A stretch of 64,000 nt of DNA from Tricholomella constricta (lineage: Eukaryota > Basidiomycota > Agaricomycetes > Agaricales > Lyophyllaceae). The position numbers and the translations under genes were made by a program. Positions 12,552 to 25,000 of this stretch are shown here, piece after piece. Below the pieces are notes generated by a model. The model ran no database searches. It worked only from the letters and a program-made list of their open reading frames with translations, and was not told where the DNA came from. Position 1 is the first letter of the stretch. Each line of letters starts with the position of its first letter. The stretch lies in assembly GCA_013368375.1 (NCBI GenBank), contig JAACJP010000016.1, positions 434,001 through 498,000 of the forward strand, in the 5' to 3' direction.

Positions 12552-12642
12552 GTTCCAAGTTCTATTTATAGAACTTGTTCTTTCTACTCCAAGACCACAA
12601 TGTGGGAAATTGTTGGATCAATCTTGATAATCAGTGATGATG
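12552..12642. repeat. Dispersed repeat copy with a 22-bp palindrome
   Basis: This stretch matches 48134-48222 over about 88 bp at roughly 86% by eye, including ttccaagttctatttatagaactt and ggatcaatYttgataatcagtgatg. It contains the inverted repeat CAAGTTCTAT-TT-ATAGAACTTG (12556-12577). It is probably a fragment of a small non-autonomous element; no full-length boundaries are visible. Confidence 0.6.
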
Positions 12643-12712
12643 TTTGGATAAGGCCAATGCTCTCGAATAAATGAGAATGAGAGATAGAAATAAAGAAAGG
12701 AATGGTGAGGGG

Positions 12713-12846
12713 GGTTTCGCCGCAATCGGATCAGTGGAAAGAAAACTCCATCAGCTGCAGGAAACCACCCCTGTACAAATGGTGGTTTCACCACAATCGG
12801 ATCAGTGGAAAGGAAATTCTGTCAGCTGCGGGAAAGCACCCCTGCA
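12713..12846. repeat. Tandem duplication, ~70-bp unit, two copies
   Basis: The words caatcggatcagtggaaag and gtcagctgcRggaaa followed by cacccctg occur twice, at about 12722-12773 and 12792-12845. The copies differ at several positions, so the duplication is not recent. Confidence 0.65.
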
Positions 12847-12912
12847 CAAAGAGTGTGTGTTGAAAGAAGCAAGGGTAACAACTACCCACCAATTGTAAAG
12901 GAAAAGGGACGG

Positions 12913-13709
12913 TGGAGGGGTTAACCTCAGCAAGTCTCACGGTAGGGTGGGAAAGACTGGATATGGTAGGATAGATCTATATAAGGTACACCACAATGTA
13001 TTTATAGTTCTGTAAGCCGCACGGACCATGCCTCGTGGAGGCCATGATGCACGCCTGCATGTGCCCAACTCCCAAATAGCGACGTCCTCGTCGCGATCCA
13101 AACATGAACCTAAGCTCAGAAACCAAACACACAACCCTAAATCACCCCAGCTGTACCTAGGCGTGATGGGAAACCGTGAAACATCTCCAAGCGTGATGCG
13201 ATGCCGAATGCGCAGTGTATCTGTCCTAATGCGGAAGTGTCGCCAATGTCTGCATATGCCCCACCTCCACATCGCGACGTCCTCGTCGCAGCCCTCAAGC
13301 CCATCACCTTTACTACCCTCCAGCACCGAGAAAACCAGGTAAAAACAGTTGCAGGTGTCGGAAACAGAAAAAGCACTTTAAAAAGCACCGCGAGGGTGCT
13401 GGTGCATGGAGTGTTGATTGGATTTGGAAAGGAGAGTCGGTGTCAGAAGCCGCAGATGGGGGGTGTTGTTATTGGTGTCGGTGGTAGACTGCTTCATTAA
13501 CCGGAAGCGGACGATGATCCAGACAGACAGTTGCGGGTACGAATGCCACTGTCGTCACCAAATGGAGGGGTTAACCTCAGCAAGTCTCACGGTAGGGTGG
13601 GAAAGACTGGATATGGTAGGATAGATCTATATAAGGTACACCACAATGTATTTATAGTTCTGTAAGCCGCACGGACCATGCCTCGTGGAGGCCATGATGC
13701 ACGCCTGCA
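12913..13709. mobile_element. TRIM-like miniature LTR element (797 bp)
   Basis: Two direct repeats of 147 bp (12913-13059 and 13563-13709) are identical as far as I can read. Each begins TGGAGGGG and ends GCCTGCA (TG...CA) and contains ctatataagg, a TATA-like site, at 12977-12986 in the first copy. The 4 bp before the element and the 4 bp after it are both ACGG, a target-site duplication. The 503-bp interior has no credible ORF. I found no clear tRNA-type primer site or polypurine tract, so this fits a terminal-repeat retrotransposon in miniature but is not proven. Identity of the repeats implies recent insertion. Confidence 0.65.
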
Positions 13710-13802
13710 ACGGGTGGAGGGTAGGGCTGCACACCGTCCATCATATGGCTGCAGTCATACAGAATACGGCTACCAACGGTATACGGAGCCCTGTATACCG
13801 TC

Positions 13803-13856
13803 CGAGCTTACATCTAGCGTGAACAGCAAGGTTCCCAAATCTGTAACCCCGTTACA
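13803..13856 (+). repeat. Remnant of the 5' LTR of element A
   Basis: gagcttacatctagcgtgaacagcaagg and ctgtaac-NNN-gttaca align with 41406-41459 at the end of the right-hand LTR. Upstream of 13803 similarity fades, so the left part of this LTR is missing or strongly diverged. Confidence 0.6.
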
Positions 13857-13894
13857 TTTTTTTAAGCTACCTTGCTTTCTATTGCTGCGTACCC

Positions 13895-14655
13895 ATGCAG
13901 TCACGCAGACCCAAATTCTATTTTGAACAACCATCATCAAAAGAACCCACGAGACCCAGACCCGATGACACCAACACCCACATCCGGAAAGAGCCGAACT
14001 CCGGTCCCCCTGTGAGCGCATCCCCCATCACAACTTTCACTGCCACCAGTGGAAGTCGGATTAGCAGCTGGTGGACAAAGTCCACCAGCGCAGAATACCC
14101 TAGGACCGGAAGAGGAGGAACTTTGGCCGACAACACACACCAATGTGCCTGGGAGCTGGGCTGACGAATTGGCCAGGTCACAACGACCTGGCTCTACTAC
14201 CGCAAGCAGATGGCCAGACAGCCGTCTCTCAAACAGAGCGTTCGGGGACCGTCTACTCTGAACGTAGTCAAGATGGAGTCAGACAAAGACGATTTGTCCG
14301 ACCCTGACGCCAATGAAGAGGAAGCCAGCGACCAGGAATTGCTTGCGTTACAAGTAAAGCAATTCTGGGACACCACCAATGTCCTTAGCGAGCATCGACG
14401 AAGGCGATGGAGGAACGAGCTGATAGGCTTGTTCTACGATCAACCAGAGCACAAGCAGTTGGAGAAATGGTCGCACAAGATTATGCTGACTGATACTTGG
14501 AAGCGTTGTCCTTAGTATTTACGGAATACAGGAAGAAGTACCCTAAGGGAACTTCAAATTCAGCAGTCAGTTAGATTACTGGGACACCCATAACTAAGAA
14601 AGCGCCACTCAGCAAAGGAAAAGGTCGTTGGGACGACCTTGTCACGCCTCAAGCA
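13895..14655 (+). pseudogene. Degenerate leader / N-terminal gag region of element A
   Basis: Three overlapping short frames follow one another: MQSRRPKFYFEQPSSKEP from 13895, a middle piece ending WADELARSQ, and one with KMESDKDDLSDPD and VKQFWDTTNVLSEHRRRRW (to 14515). They switch frame and contain stops before the main gag frame becomes open at about 14600. They may be the decayed N-terminus of gag or a separate leader ORF. No domain is recognised. Confidence 0.4.
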
Positions 14656-17028
14656 GTGGCCTCGGGATTGAATCAGCCCCTTGATGAGGCGGCCATGGCA
14701 GTATCAGTGCTGCATCAAGCACGGCAGTTAGGAGAATCCGACGACGATTATTGTCGTCGGGCGGCGGCAGCGAAATGCGAAAGAATGACTCATGAGGAGC
14801 ATCTTGCGCAACCACAGGGATTCAGATGGGCCCCTGTTAGTGAGTCTATGTTAGACCCACCCACTGAGTGTAAGGACACAATCACGCAACCAGCTAGCAA
14901 CAAAAGCACGCCAGCTATTCAAGTACCTACGGAAGCTAAGGATGGTTGTGTTCTATTAGCAAAAGATTGGAACAACCGGGTTGCATATCAGCGTTTGAGA
15001 AACGCTGATCTATCATGGAGCAAGTTCACAAATTATGACGATCAAGGAGTCGTCTTTGAAGGACATATGCCCGTGGATGAGATGGCGAGGCAATGGGCCT
15101 CGCAAACTCAAGGTCTGGATGATGGACTGGGAACTGGGGCCATCGGAAAACATAATACGACGGCGATGGCTAACGGCCGTCAAGACATGCGGGTTTGTAT
15201 AAGTGAACCCGCTGCCTATGTACAGCCTCGATCTCAAAGTTGAGGCTATTTAATGCCTGATCCGATCCGCAGGAGTCAATCGATTGCGGACGGGATACAT
15301 GCTGCCGGAGAGCAGCATAAGACTAAGATGCACGAACGGTTGCATCAACTCATACACGAGCACCTGGCGGTACGACTATCGCTTCCTGACGGGATGAAAT
15401 CTCGTCGTGCAGACTCAAAGTCCGTAGGCACCTACAGTGGAAGTGCGAAGTTCAGCGACCTGGCAGAATGGCTGTCGAGCCTTGTCATTATGCTGGCTGT
15501 GAGCCAGTTTGGAGGAGCAGAACGCGACCAAGAGCGCGTTCTGATAACATCCGAGTTTCTTGATGGTGAAGCTCGGAAGTGGTACAATCGCCATGTTATA
15601 CATGTGAACCGCGAGAAGCAGTCCTGGACCTTTGAAGACATCATCTTAGGGCTGTACGACCGGTTCGTGTTGCCCTCAACTATGCAGGACACTCGTAACG
15701 ACTTTAACACTGTTACCTATTCAGCGAGCAAAGGCATACAAGGTCTGTATGATGACCTTGTTGATCACGCCATGAACATGGCAGCAAGAACAGACAATTG
15801 GACGTTCTTAGAGAAATTCCCCAAGACGCTTCCGTGTGAGATGCGGAAGTCGCTATTTGATGACGGGTTATCGCCCGAAATCAACACAGCCCAAGAGTTC
15901 CTAACGGTGGGCTTAGCACACCAAGCCACCCAGAAGACGGCTGATTACTTTGAGCAGAACATAACCGCTCAGCGAACTCAACCGAGTCAAATGCGGAAAC
16001 CAGATGGGGGGCAAGTAAACGCTCCACACAACAATGTCAACAGGCCTCGACGTGTGTATGGCGCAGTTAATGAAAAGCCATACGCCAAGCCAGCGTATCA
16101 GGATCAACCTGGACGTGGAGAGCAAAAGCCCCACGTCGAAAAACCAGCAGTGAAGACGGGAGATCGTCCGCGGTACGATCAAACCAAAAACCACGATCAT
16201 CACAACCATCCTCCGGGTGAAGTGTGCTTTAATTGTGGAAAACTAGGGCATTTCGCAAAAGATTGCAAACAGCCCAAGAAACAGCCAGCGTTCCTACGGG
16301 CCGCACGTACAGCGGCACCTGACGCAGCAAGTGAGGCGGACGATGAAGATACGTCTCCCGAGGACCCGGACGGACGAGACAATGGACGCCCTGATACAGA
16401 GGCGGACAACGAAGACGAAGGCAATGAGTTCGTAGACATGGAGGTCTACGAAAATGAATACTATGCTCGGGACGATGAGACCGAGCGTATGTTTGCAATG
16501 ACAGAAGTAATTGCATCAGAAGAACGCAATGATAAACCACCAGTTTGCAAAGTGAAAGTGCGGACGGGTAGGGGCAAGATTGCTCATCCCGTAGTTCCGA
16601 TAAAGGACAAGGAGTGCCTTGTCACCTACATTAACGTAGGTGGACATGAGGCTTGGACCCTCTGGGATTCCGGGAGTACGACTACCGGACTTACACCGTC
16701 ATTCGCTCAAGTGGCCGATATTCGAGTGTTCCCGCTGGAGGATCCATTAATCCTCCAGCTCGGGACTAAAGGAAGTCGGGCCACAATAAATTTTGGCACG
16801 ACGGTGGAAGCCGCTCTTCCAGGGTTTAAAGGCAAGGTTTACATGGACCTTGCTAACTTTGATCGATACGACGTGATTATAGGCACACCGTTTATGCGCG
16901 CAAATAATGTCGTGGTGGACTTTAAACGTGACGAAGTTGTCGTCAATGGAGTCGCTACACCAGCGACTAAAGTAAAAATGGAGGATACCGATGGCCGAGC
17001 TAGACGCCATCGGTCATTGGAGAAATGA
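14656..17028 (+). pseudogene. Element A gag with zinc knuckle and retropepsin
   Basis: One frame covers this span, broken by TGA at 15241-15243. The second half (from ATG 15253) holds a capsid-like helical region (EARKWYNRHV, FEDIILGLYDRFV), a CCHC knuckle CFNCGKLGHFAKDC, an acidic linker, then a retropepsin with WDSGSTTTGL as active-site loop and a DVIIGTPFM flap-end motif. It stops with TGA at 17026. The same frame continues past TGAs at 17026, 17035 and 17236 into reverse transcriptase, so gag and pol were probably one fused frame. All four stops are TGA, one C-to-T step from CGA (Arg). Confidence 0.82.
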
Positions 17029-19311
17029 AGAGAATGACTAAAAGTAACAGTAGAAGATGACGATGATCCTGATAATGAGGGTAGGCCGATAAACAGCCTA
17101 CCGAAGGATCACCCAGCACTTCTATTATCCGATGAAGAGTTCCAAGAAACTCTTAAGGAGGGGGATAAGCCACCTCCGAAGAAGAGAAAACCCCAACGAC
17201 GACAGCAGAAGGCACAAAACGAGCCTTCGAATGAATGAGCACCACATCCACAATATGAGTGGATGTTCGACCCACGGATGCCGCAAGAATGGAACACAGT
17301 AATAGCGTCAATGCGGGCTCACGAAGGAAGAAATGTAGGCATGCAAGGACAAGCGTACCGAAATCCACGGCCTGAGGAAGTATCGGAGCCAACGGAAATG
17401 AATTTTCCGGTTAATATACAACGTGCTAAACGGCCGTTGTATCGGTTACCAGTGAAGGATGAGAGTGACTTTGCTCTCGTAAAACTACGAGCTAGGTTCG
17501 ATGTTAAACCTAGCAATAAAGACACAGCGCACATTCGCGCTGCAAGAACGGTTAACGGAAAAGGTAAGGCACCCAATGGAGGCCTTACCGCAGAAGATTA
17601 TCCACGACTTCGCCAGCAATGGCATGACAAATTCGAAGATATGGTGGGTGGTACGAAACAACAGCTACCACCCTGGCGGGAAGTCAATCACGAGATTACT
17701 CTCGTCGACGATGAGAAACAGTACCAGTACCACGCGCCGAGGTGTCCAATGTCCCTTCGCAAGGAATTCTACGCGAAGGTCAATCGGTATACGGATTCTA
17801 AATGGTGGGAGCCTCGTTTGGTGAAGCAAGCAGCGCCGCTGCTATGTATCCCGAAAAAAGACAGCTCCCTGAGAACACCCTTGGATGCACGACAGCGTAA
17901 CGATAACACGATCAAGGATGTTACGCCCTTGCCAGACCAGGAAGTCATTCGCAAAGATGTCGCTAGGGGAAAAATACGTTCAAAAATTGACTTAACGGAT
18001 GCGTATGAACAAGTACGCATCCTTGAAAAAGATGTACATAAAACCGCCTTCGCAACGATAGCGGGAACATACATCAGTAACATCATGCAAATCGGGGACT
18101 GTAATGCCCCCGCGACATTTCAACGATTAATGATGTCCATCTTTCGGGACGTCATTGGGAAGTTCATGCATGTATACTTGGACGATATATTCATATTCTC
18201 GAACTCTATTGAGGAACATGAAGACCACTTACGAGTTGTGTTCGAACGATTACGCGAACAATCACTCTACCTTAAATGGAAGAAATGCGAATTGTATTTG
18301 GACCACGTTGATTGCCTTGGTCACATTATTGACGACCAAGGAATTCACCCTGACGCTGACAAACTGGCACGGATCCGTGACTGGAGGATACCACGGAATT
18401 ACAACGATATCCAACGATTCGTTGGACTTGTTAACTATCTGGGACAGTTTCTCCCAGATATATCTGCGTACACTGGTCCACTAATGGCGATGACCAAGAA
18501 TGGGTCGCCATTTTATTGGCGACCAATTCATCAACAATGCTTTGAAATGATAAAGCATATATGCTGCACAACACCAATTATTCGGCCGATTCAACCGAAG
18601 ACAGGCAAACCAATTTGGATTATATGTGACGCCTCCAAGTCAGGCGTCGGTGCGATGTATGGTCAAGGACCTACATGGATCCAAGCTCAGCCGGCTGGAT
18701 TCATGTCCAAACAATTCACTAATGCACAGCAGAATTACGCTGTGCATGAACTCGAGACCTTAGCTATTCTCGAAGCGTTACTTAAGTGGGAGGATAAACT
18801 TGTGGGCTATAAAATCCACATCATTACCGACCACAAAGCCCTCGAATTCTTTAAGACCCAGGTGAATTTATCACCTAGGCAGCATCGATGGATGGAATAC
18901 ATGTCGCGATTTAACTTCGACATAACCTATGTGAAAGGCGAACTGAATAAAGTTGCCGACTGTCTATCGCGATACTTCGAGAGCGATAACCATCAAGATC
19001 GTTACGACGTCCACGACTTCGTAGCTGCTGATGCTAGAATCGATCCTACTGGTGAAGATCTACCAGTACCACGATACCATGAAATCGTGGAAAAAGTTGA
19101 GATTCGAGCGATGAAAGACGTAGAAATACGTCGAAGCAAGCGTCTTCAAGAACGCCAGGAGGATCGAGATGTCGAAGCTCAGATAATGGAGGCTGCGGCA
19201 CCAAGTATCGCATCCGGACCATCGTCACACCCACAGAAAAGCATGAGTCCAACCGAACGGGAACGTACGGTCGGAGATATTGTCCTCGGGAGGGACACAG
19301 TTTCTCCTCCC
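17029..19311 (+). pseudogene. Element A pol, first part: reverse transcriptase and RNase H
   Basis: From 17263 the frame is open to the insertion site of element B. It contains the RT palm with VYLDDIFIFS (about 18170-18200), the thumb/connection (LGHIIDDQGIHPD), and a Ty3-type RNase H (CDASKSGVGAMYG, ELETLAILEALLKW, TDHKALEFF, ADCLSRY). The tail ends ...GRDTVSPP, where the B duplication ctccc interrupts it. The protein acts in the cytoplasmic particle on element RNA. The connection to 29814 restores the frame exactly. Upstream TGAs at 17035 and 17236 disable it. Confidence 0.88.
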
Positions 19312-19672
19312 TGTTAGGACCTTGCGTAGCACGCTGGTTGCAGAGTTATTCCGAGACCACTGAAGCGGACAGGCCTGACGTTGTCAAGGAAGACGGGCTC
19401 CGATCGGGTAATCGGAGGTCGTGAGTGAGCGTTGACGAGGATGTTCACCGGAGCTTGTTCGAACGAATGAGCACAAGTGATACAATTGCGGAGCTGAGTA
19501 AACCGAGAGAGTAAGAGAGAATAAGAAACGGGAACGGGAACTAGTCGTAACAAATGGTAATATCGAGGTAAGGTGTCCGAAAAGAAAGTGGTGTCATATA
19601 TGTACGGCGGACGTGCGTGGGAAAGCGTAGTGGGTGTGACTTTAGGGGTGGTCGTTAGGGACGTTCGTGACA
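19312..19672 (-). repeat. 3' LTR of element B (361 bp)
   Basis: Starts TGTTAGGACC and ends TTCGTGACA on the plus strand. It differs from the partner at 29452-29808 by five CG/TG-type substitutions and an extra GTGA. It overlaps nothing else and also lies close upstream of the antisense gene at 19892. Confidence 0.95.
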
Positions 19673-19687
19673 TTACCCCCTCCTCAA
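19673..19687 (-). promoter_or_regulatory. Polypurine tract of element B
   Basis: On the minus strand GAGGAGGGGGTAA abuts the 3' LTR, the expected place for the plus-strand DNA primer. Its presence confirms that B is oriented on the minus strand. Confidence 0.75.
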
Positions 19688-19770
19688 GCGTCGAGCCACT
19701 GAGACGCGGAAAAATGTTCGGATACGGGGAGTGTGGCGTTTGCTTTTCCTTTTTGGTGCGCGCGCGCGGT

Positions 19771-19787
19771 CACGTGAGGGGCACGTG
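19771..19787 (+). promoter_or_regulatory. Two CACGTG E-boxes upstream of the antisense gene
   Basis: CACGTG occurs at 19771-19776 and again at 19782-19787, 105-120 bp before the ATG at 19892 and inside the element but outside its LTR. CACGTG is the classic bHLH-binding palindrome; function here is inferred. Confidence 0.45.
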
Positions 19788-19891
19788 AGGGCCTCGGTTG
19801 TGGGTCCTTGTGGGTGTTTTGAGGATCTCGGAGATCGAAAAGGAGAAAAACTTGGTCGTTTTTCTTCTTCTGTTTCAATTCTGTCGACCTC

Positions 19892-21888
19892 ATGTCGCCT
19901 CCTATGCCCCGTGTCGCGTCTCCTCCTCCTAATGCCCCCGCTTTGCGAGATCCGGACGTGGCGCCTTTGATCGACGAAGATCGGTCGCGCGTCGCGTCCT
20001 TAGACGCGCCTCAACCCGTTTCCCCGGCACCCTCTCTCCCTGGGATTGCCACCCTTCTCGATGGGAGTGTCGGGGCGGTCCCCGAGTCGTCCCCCGTTCC
20101 TCTCCCACCTCCTGTCCCTCGTCTGATCATCCGCCTGCCCATTCGATCCCAACAGATCCGTCGCCCTCGTTCCACCACTCCCGAGGCCGATTTCGAGTTT
20201 GCTAGTGACCCTGTGTCGCGTCCGGCGGCGACTTCGTTGTCGTGGGGGCCCCTCTTCACTGATGCAATTTTGGCAGAGGTGTTGCGTACCACTGTGCGGG
20301 TTCCTCCCTCCTTGGCGTGGTGTGAGGCGCATGAGCCGGTATGTCGCCCTTCTTCTGCGATCGAGTCCAGCGTTTCAGCTGATTCCTTTTCGGGGTCTTC
20401 GTTAGTGTGATCGGTGTCGGATGCGTCGGCTGTCTTGTCGATTTCAGGAGGTTCGTCTTCGTGGGACCCTGCCCTGTGTTGAGTGTCGTGCGGCGCATTC
20501 CCTGTGCTCGCTTTCGTTGGACCATGGCCTAGAGGTGGCAGCTAGGCAGTTGGGAATTCCGTTGGAGTGGCTTCGCTCTCGCGCCGAGGGTTTTACTTTC
20601 TCCTGCCCTGGCGTTGCGATGCCTTTTACCAGCATCCGTCGCGCCCTGCATTTGCCAATCCCGCCTCCTCTTCCCGCCGCCTCTTCGTCCGTTGTAGGGA
20701 CTGGTGCCGTTTCACTTCCTCCTGCTCCCCCTCCTCGTGCTATTTTCTGTGGTACGCGAGGTCAGGGACGAAGGTCTGTGCCTGTCAGTCGTGGGGGTGC
20801 GCGCTTGTCTGTTCCGGAGGCGCGCCCTTCGCCTATGCCTGGTTATTCTCCTCCCCCCTCCGATAGCTCGGTTTCCCCTTTCCCTGTTCGTCGTCTTGGG
20901 GCCGCCATGCGTGCCGCTTCTCCGGATTCTCCCATCGTCGGGCCCTCGGAGCCTCTCTTTTTAAAAGGGTCGTCCGCCTCGGTCTCTCCTTCACCGGTTC
21001 TGCACCAGGCTTCCCCTCCCACTATGTTGATGTCGTCCCCCCCCCCTGCTCCTGCTCTTCTTGCTCCTTCGCCTGAGGAGCACCTTCGTCTTCGGCGCCT
21101 CTATGACCAGGAGGTCGTGCGTGCGCAGGCTTTGTCCGTCCAGGTAGAGCGTCTCCAGGCCGAGGGCGAACACAACAAGGGTCGTTTTCGCGGAGTCTTA
21201 TCCGAACTCGCCGACGAGCGTGAGCGTTTTCTTCATCTGCAGGCGCAGACATCGAGTGTCGTGGAGGTCGTCGACGTCGATTGTGACGCCGAGGTCAAGG
21301 ATCTGCGGATGCAGGTTGCGGGTCTTGAGGATGAGGTTGCTGGTCTTCAGGGGCACGTCGTCCATCTTCAGGAGGTCCGGAACCATTGGCGTGGTCAAGC
21401 CTTGGACCTTCGCGTTCGCACCGATGGTGAGTCTTTCTTTTGTCTTCTTTCGTTCCCTTTTTTCACCTCCGGAATTTGTTGTAGCCCTTGAGCTTGCGCG
21501 TGTTGCTTTCGCATCTGATATGTTTGTTGCGGGTGGCGCTCTGCGTCCCGCCCTCGTCGAGATGGAGGCGTCGCCGGTCCGGGGTATCGTCGACGCCGCT
21601 CACCAGATTCTTGAGCAGCATTCTCTCCGCGAGCTTTTTCGCCCTCCCATCGATCCCGAGTCCCCTTTTCCCGCCTTCGAGCATTTCCTTGCTCTTCATC
21701 GTCCATCTCTCATTCGTGAAGACGCCCTTGCCGGGTTCGTGTCTCAGTCTCAATTGATCGCCGACGACGAGCAGGACATCGCGTCGATGCTTCCTCTGGA
21801 GGTAGGGGTGGTTGGGGAGGTGGGGGTTGGGCGCGAGGACGGTTCCTCTGCCAGTGCAGGTCCCTCCAAGCGTCGTCGCATCGAGTAG
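19892..21888 (+). CDS. Antisense accessory gene of element B: 631-aa proline-rich, Cys-containing, coiled-coil protein
   Basis: Three exons, 19892-20404, 20448-21426 and 21485-21888, form an intact 1896-nt frame with phases 0 and 1. Introns are 43 and 58 bp; the second has GTGAGT...GTAG, the first a weaker GTGTGA donor and TTTCAG. Residues 1-170 are Pro/Ser-rich with RLIIRLP. A short Cys/His patch (LPCVECRAAHSLC) precedes RQLGIPLEWLRSRAEG, then a long Pro/Ser-rich stretch. About residues 390-500 look like a coiled coil (EEHLRLRRLYDQEVVRAQ, VAGLEDEVAGLQGHV). The end is PSKRRRIE, a nuclear signal. It runs opposite to gag-pol, converging on the integrase end. I recognise no catalytic domain and no env features. 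It could regulate the element or act with integrase; both ideas are inference. Confidence 0.72.
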
Positions 21889-22092
21889 ACGGTCTTTTTC
21901 GCAGTGTCTTGGACTTCCTTCATTTCCTTTTGCCAAATATTTACACTTGAAGTTCGTTTATTTTTTTCTTGGTATCGTTTCTCTTTCGTAATGTTGTTGT
22001 CCAGGAGGTACGAATACATATAACACAGTTTGTCTTCTTGAAATGGATTTGCATAATTTTTCGTGATGTGCATGAGTGTTCGTCAAGTCGTT

Positions 22093-25000
22093 TTAAATCG
22101 TGGGGTCCCGTGGCTTTCTTGGGAAAAGTCGGTGGAATTCGAGGGCCATGTCTTTTGCTCCCTCTATATTCTCCGCTGGTTCCCAGGTATCGTCTTCGGG
22201 GCCGTACCCTTCCCATCGTACCAAGTAGAGGACGTGTTTCCCTCGTGTTCGGGAATCTAGGATTTGTTCCACTTTGTAGTGCTCCTCGCCCTCGATTTCG
22301 ATTGTCTGCGGAGGTGGCTTTGATCGTCCTGGGAAGTTCTCGTGTTCGTGTTTTTCGAGTAACTTGACGTGGAACACATTGTGAATTCCCTTCAGTGTCG
22401 GAGGTAGTTCCAGTCGATACGCATGGCTGGAAATCTTCTGCAGGATTTTGAAGGGGCCCAGTCTCCGGTGGTCTAGCTTTTTGGAGGGGCATTTCGTTTT
22501 GATGTTCCGGCAGTCGAGCCATACCTCCGTTCCTACAGCCCAGTCTGGCGTAGGGTCCCGCTTCTTGTCCGCGAATCGTTTGTAGGCTTCGTTTGCGATC
22601 TCTATTTCTTTGCGGAGGTAGTCCTGGAGGGTCCGGAGGTCTACGGCTACCTCCTGGGCTTCTTTCGCCAGTATATCTTTTATAGAGATTGTCAAGCGGG
22701 GGTGATAACCCTTGTTCGCAAAGAAAGGGGAAACTCCCGTGGTCGAATGGGTCGTATTGTTATACGTGAATTCCGCCAGAGGGAGCTGTGTTCGCCAGTT
22801 GGTCTGGAGATAGTTCACGTACATCCGGAGGTATTGTTCCAGTGTCTGATTTACTCGTTCTGTCTGGCCGTCGGTCTCCGGGTGATACGCGGTCGAAAGG
22901 TTCGATTTGATGTCCAGGGCTTTACATAGCGAGCTCCAGAAACGGGAGACGAAGAGGGTGCCTCTGTCGGAGATGATGTCATCGGGCAGTCCGTGCTTGG
23001 AGAAGACATGTTCCAAGAATAGCTGAGCAAGTTCCTTTGCTGTGTCCGTTGTGTGACAGGGTATGAAGATGCCTTGCTTGGTGAGGCGGCATACTACGAC
23101 CAGTATGGCGTCGTACCCATCCGATTCCGGTAGTTCTACAATGTGGTCCATGGATATGGAGGCCCACGCCCTTCACCCAATCTGGAGTGGTTTCAATAAT
23201 CTGTATGGGCTATGGCGTGGGACCTTCGCTCTTTTACAGGTATGACAGCTTCGGACGTATCGAGTGACCTCCTTCCGTAATCCAGGCCAGAAATAAGTCC
23301 TCATGATGAGTTGTGTGGTCTTTCTGATCCCTGGATGTCCGCGCAGTTTGTGATCATGGTGTTGCTGTAGGATGTCGAGTCGTGGTCTGGAATGGTCCGG
23401 TACATAGATTCTTCCGTCGTGAAGGAGTAGTTTGTGATCATCGGATAGGGAGAATGCGGAGGTCTCTTCTCCGGGTTTGGGTGCATGCCTTTCGAAGAAA
23501 TCGTCTCGGGGTGCGTTCCGGACATTGTTTAGTAGGAGCTCCTCGTTCAGTATTAGTGCCGTGTTCAATCGTTCGGGGGGTATGATGATGCGGTTGTTGA
23601 AGGAGTTGTGATCCTGCTCGAAACCCTTCTTTGGATACACGTCCGCTCTTCGCGTAAGGGCATCTGGCTTCGCTCCCAGTCTTCCGGGTCGATAGTTTAT
23701 CTGGAAGTCGAAGTTCGCCAGGCATTCCGACCATCGTGCTTGTCTGCGACTGAGTTGTTTGGTCGTGGAGAAGTACTGTAGGTTGTTGTGGTCGGAGTAC
23801 ACTTGAATGCGGTGGGGAGATCCCTCTAGGTAGGCCCTCCATTGCTTAAACGCTTCCACGATTGCTAGGAGCTCCTTGTCATAGATGTCGTAGTTGAGCT
23901 CCGCGTCTATCATAGTTCTCGCGTAGAAGGCGACCGGACGTAAGTCTTGTGATGTCTCGTCAAATTGGGAGATGATCCCCGCTATGGTGAAGTCGGAGGC
24001 ATCGCACTCTAGTATCACCGGTAGTTGAGGATCGAAGTGTCGTAGGATGGGTGCAGAGGAGAATGCTTTCTTCAATAGCTCGAAGACTCCTTCGCATTCG
24101 GAATCCCATTTCCAGATTGTGTCCTTTTGCGTGAATTTGTTTAACCTCTTCGTTATGCCCGAGTAATTGTCGATAAACCGCCGATAGAAGTTTGCAAAGC
24201 CTAGGAAGGATTGGAGTTCTTTGACCTTCGTCGGTCTAGGCCACTTCCGGATCGCGTCGACTTTTCCTGGATCCATCTTTACTCCGCCGGGGGATACGAT
24301 GACGCCTAGATATTCGATCTCCGTAGTGTGAAACGTACATTTCTCCGGTTTCGCATGAAGGTTGTGTTTCCGGAGCCTCTCGAGGACCTTCCGAACGTGT
24401 CCGTGATGTTCCTCTAAGGTCTCCGAGAAAACCAGAATGTCGTCGAGATAGATCACTACGAACACGTCGTTCATGTCGTGAAAGATGTCGTTCATGAAGT
24501 GTTGGAACGTCGCGGGTGAGTTTGTCATGCCGAAGGGCATTACCAGGTATTCGAAAAGTCCATAGCGAGTGCGGAAGGCTGTCTTCCATTCGTGTCCCGG
24601 AGCTATGCGGACGTTGTTGTAGCCCACTCGGAGGTCGATCTTCGAGTATACTTTTGCTTTTTGAAGTCGGTCTATGAGGTCTCTGATCAGGGGTAGAGGG
24701 TAATGGTTCTTCTTGGTGATCCGATTTAGTCCTCTATAGTCCACGCATAGCCGGAGTGATCCGTCCTTCTTCTTTGCGAACAGTACCGGAGCTCCCGCTG
24801 ACGAACTCGAAGGTCGGATGAACCCTTTACCGAGCATCTCGTCGATGTAATCTTTCAATGCTTTCAACTCCAGTTCGGACATGTTGTATATCTTTCCGAA
24901 AGGAGGGGTAGTGTTTTTGTCGAGTTCCACTGTGTGATCGTAAGGTCGGTGTGGGGGGATGGTTTTCGCTTCGCCCGCTGAGAATACGTCTTCGAAGTCC

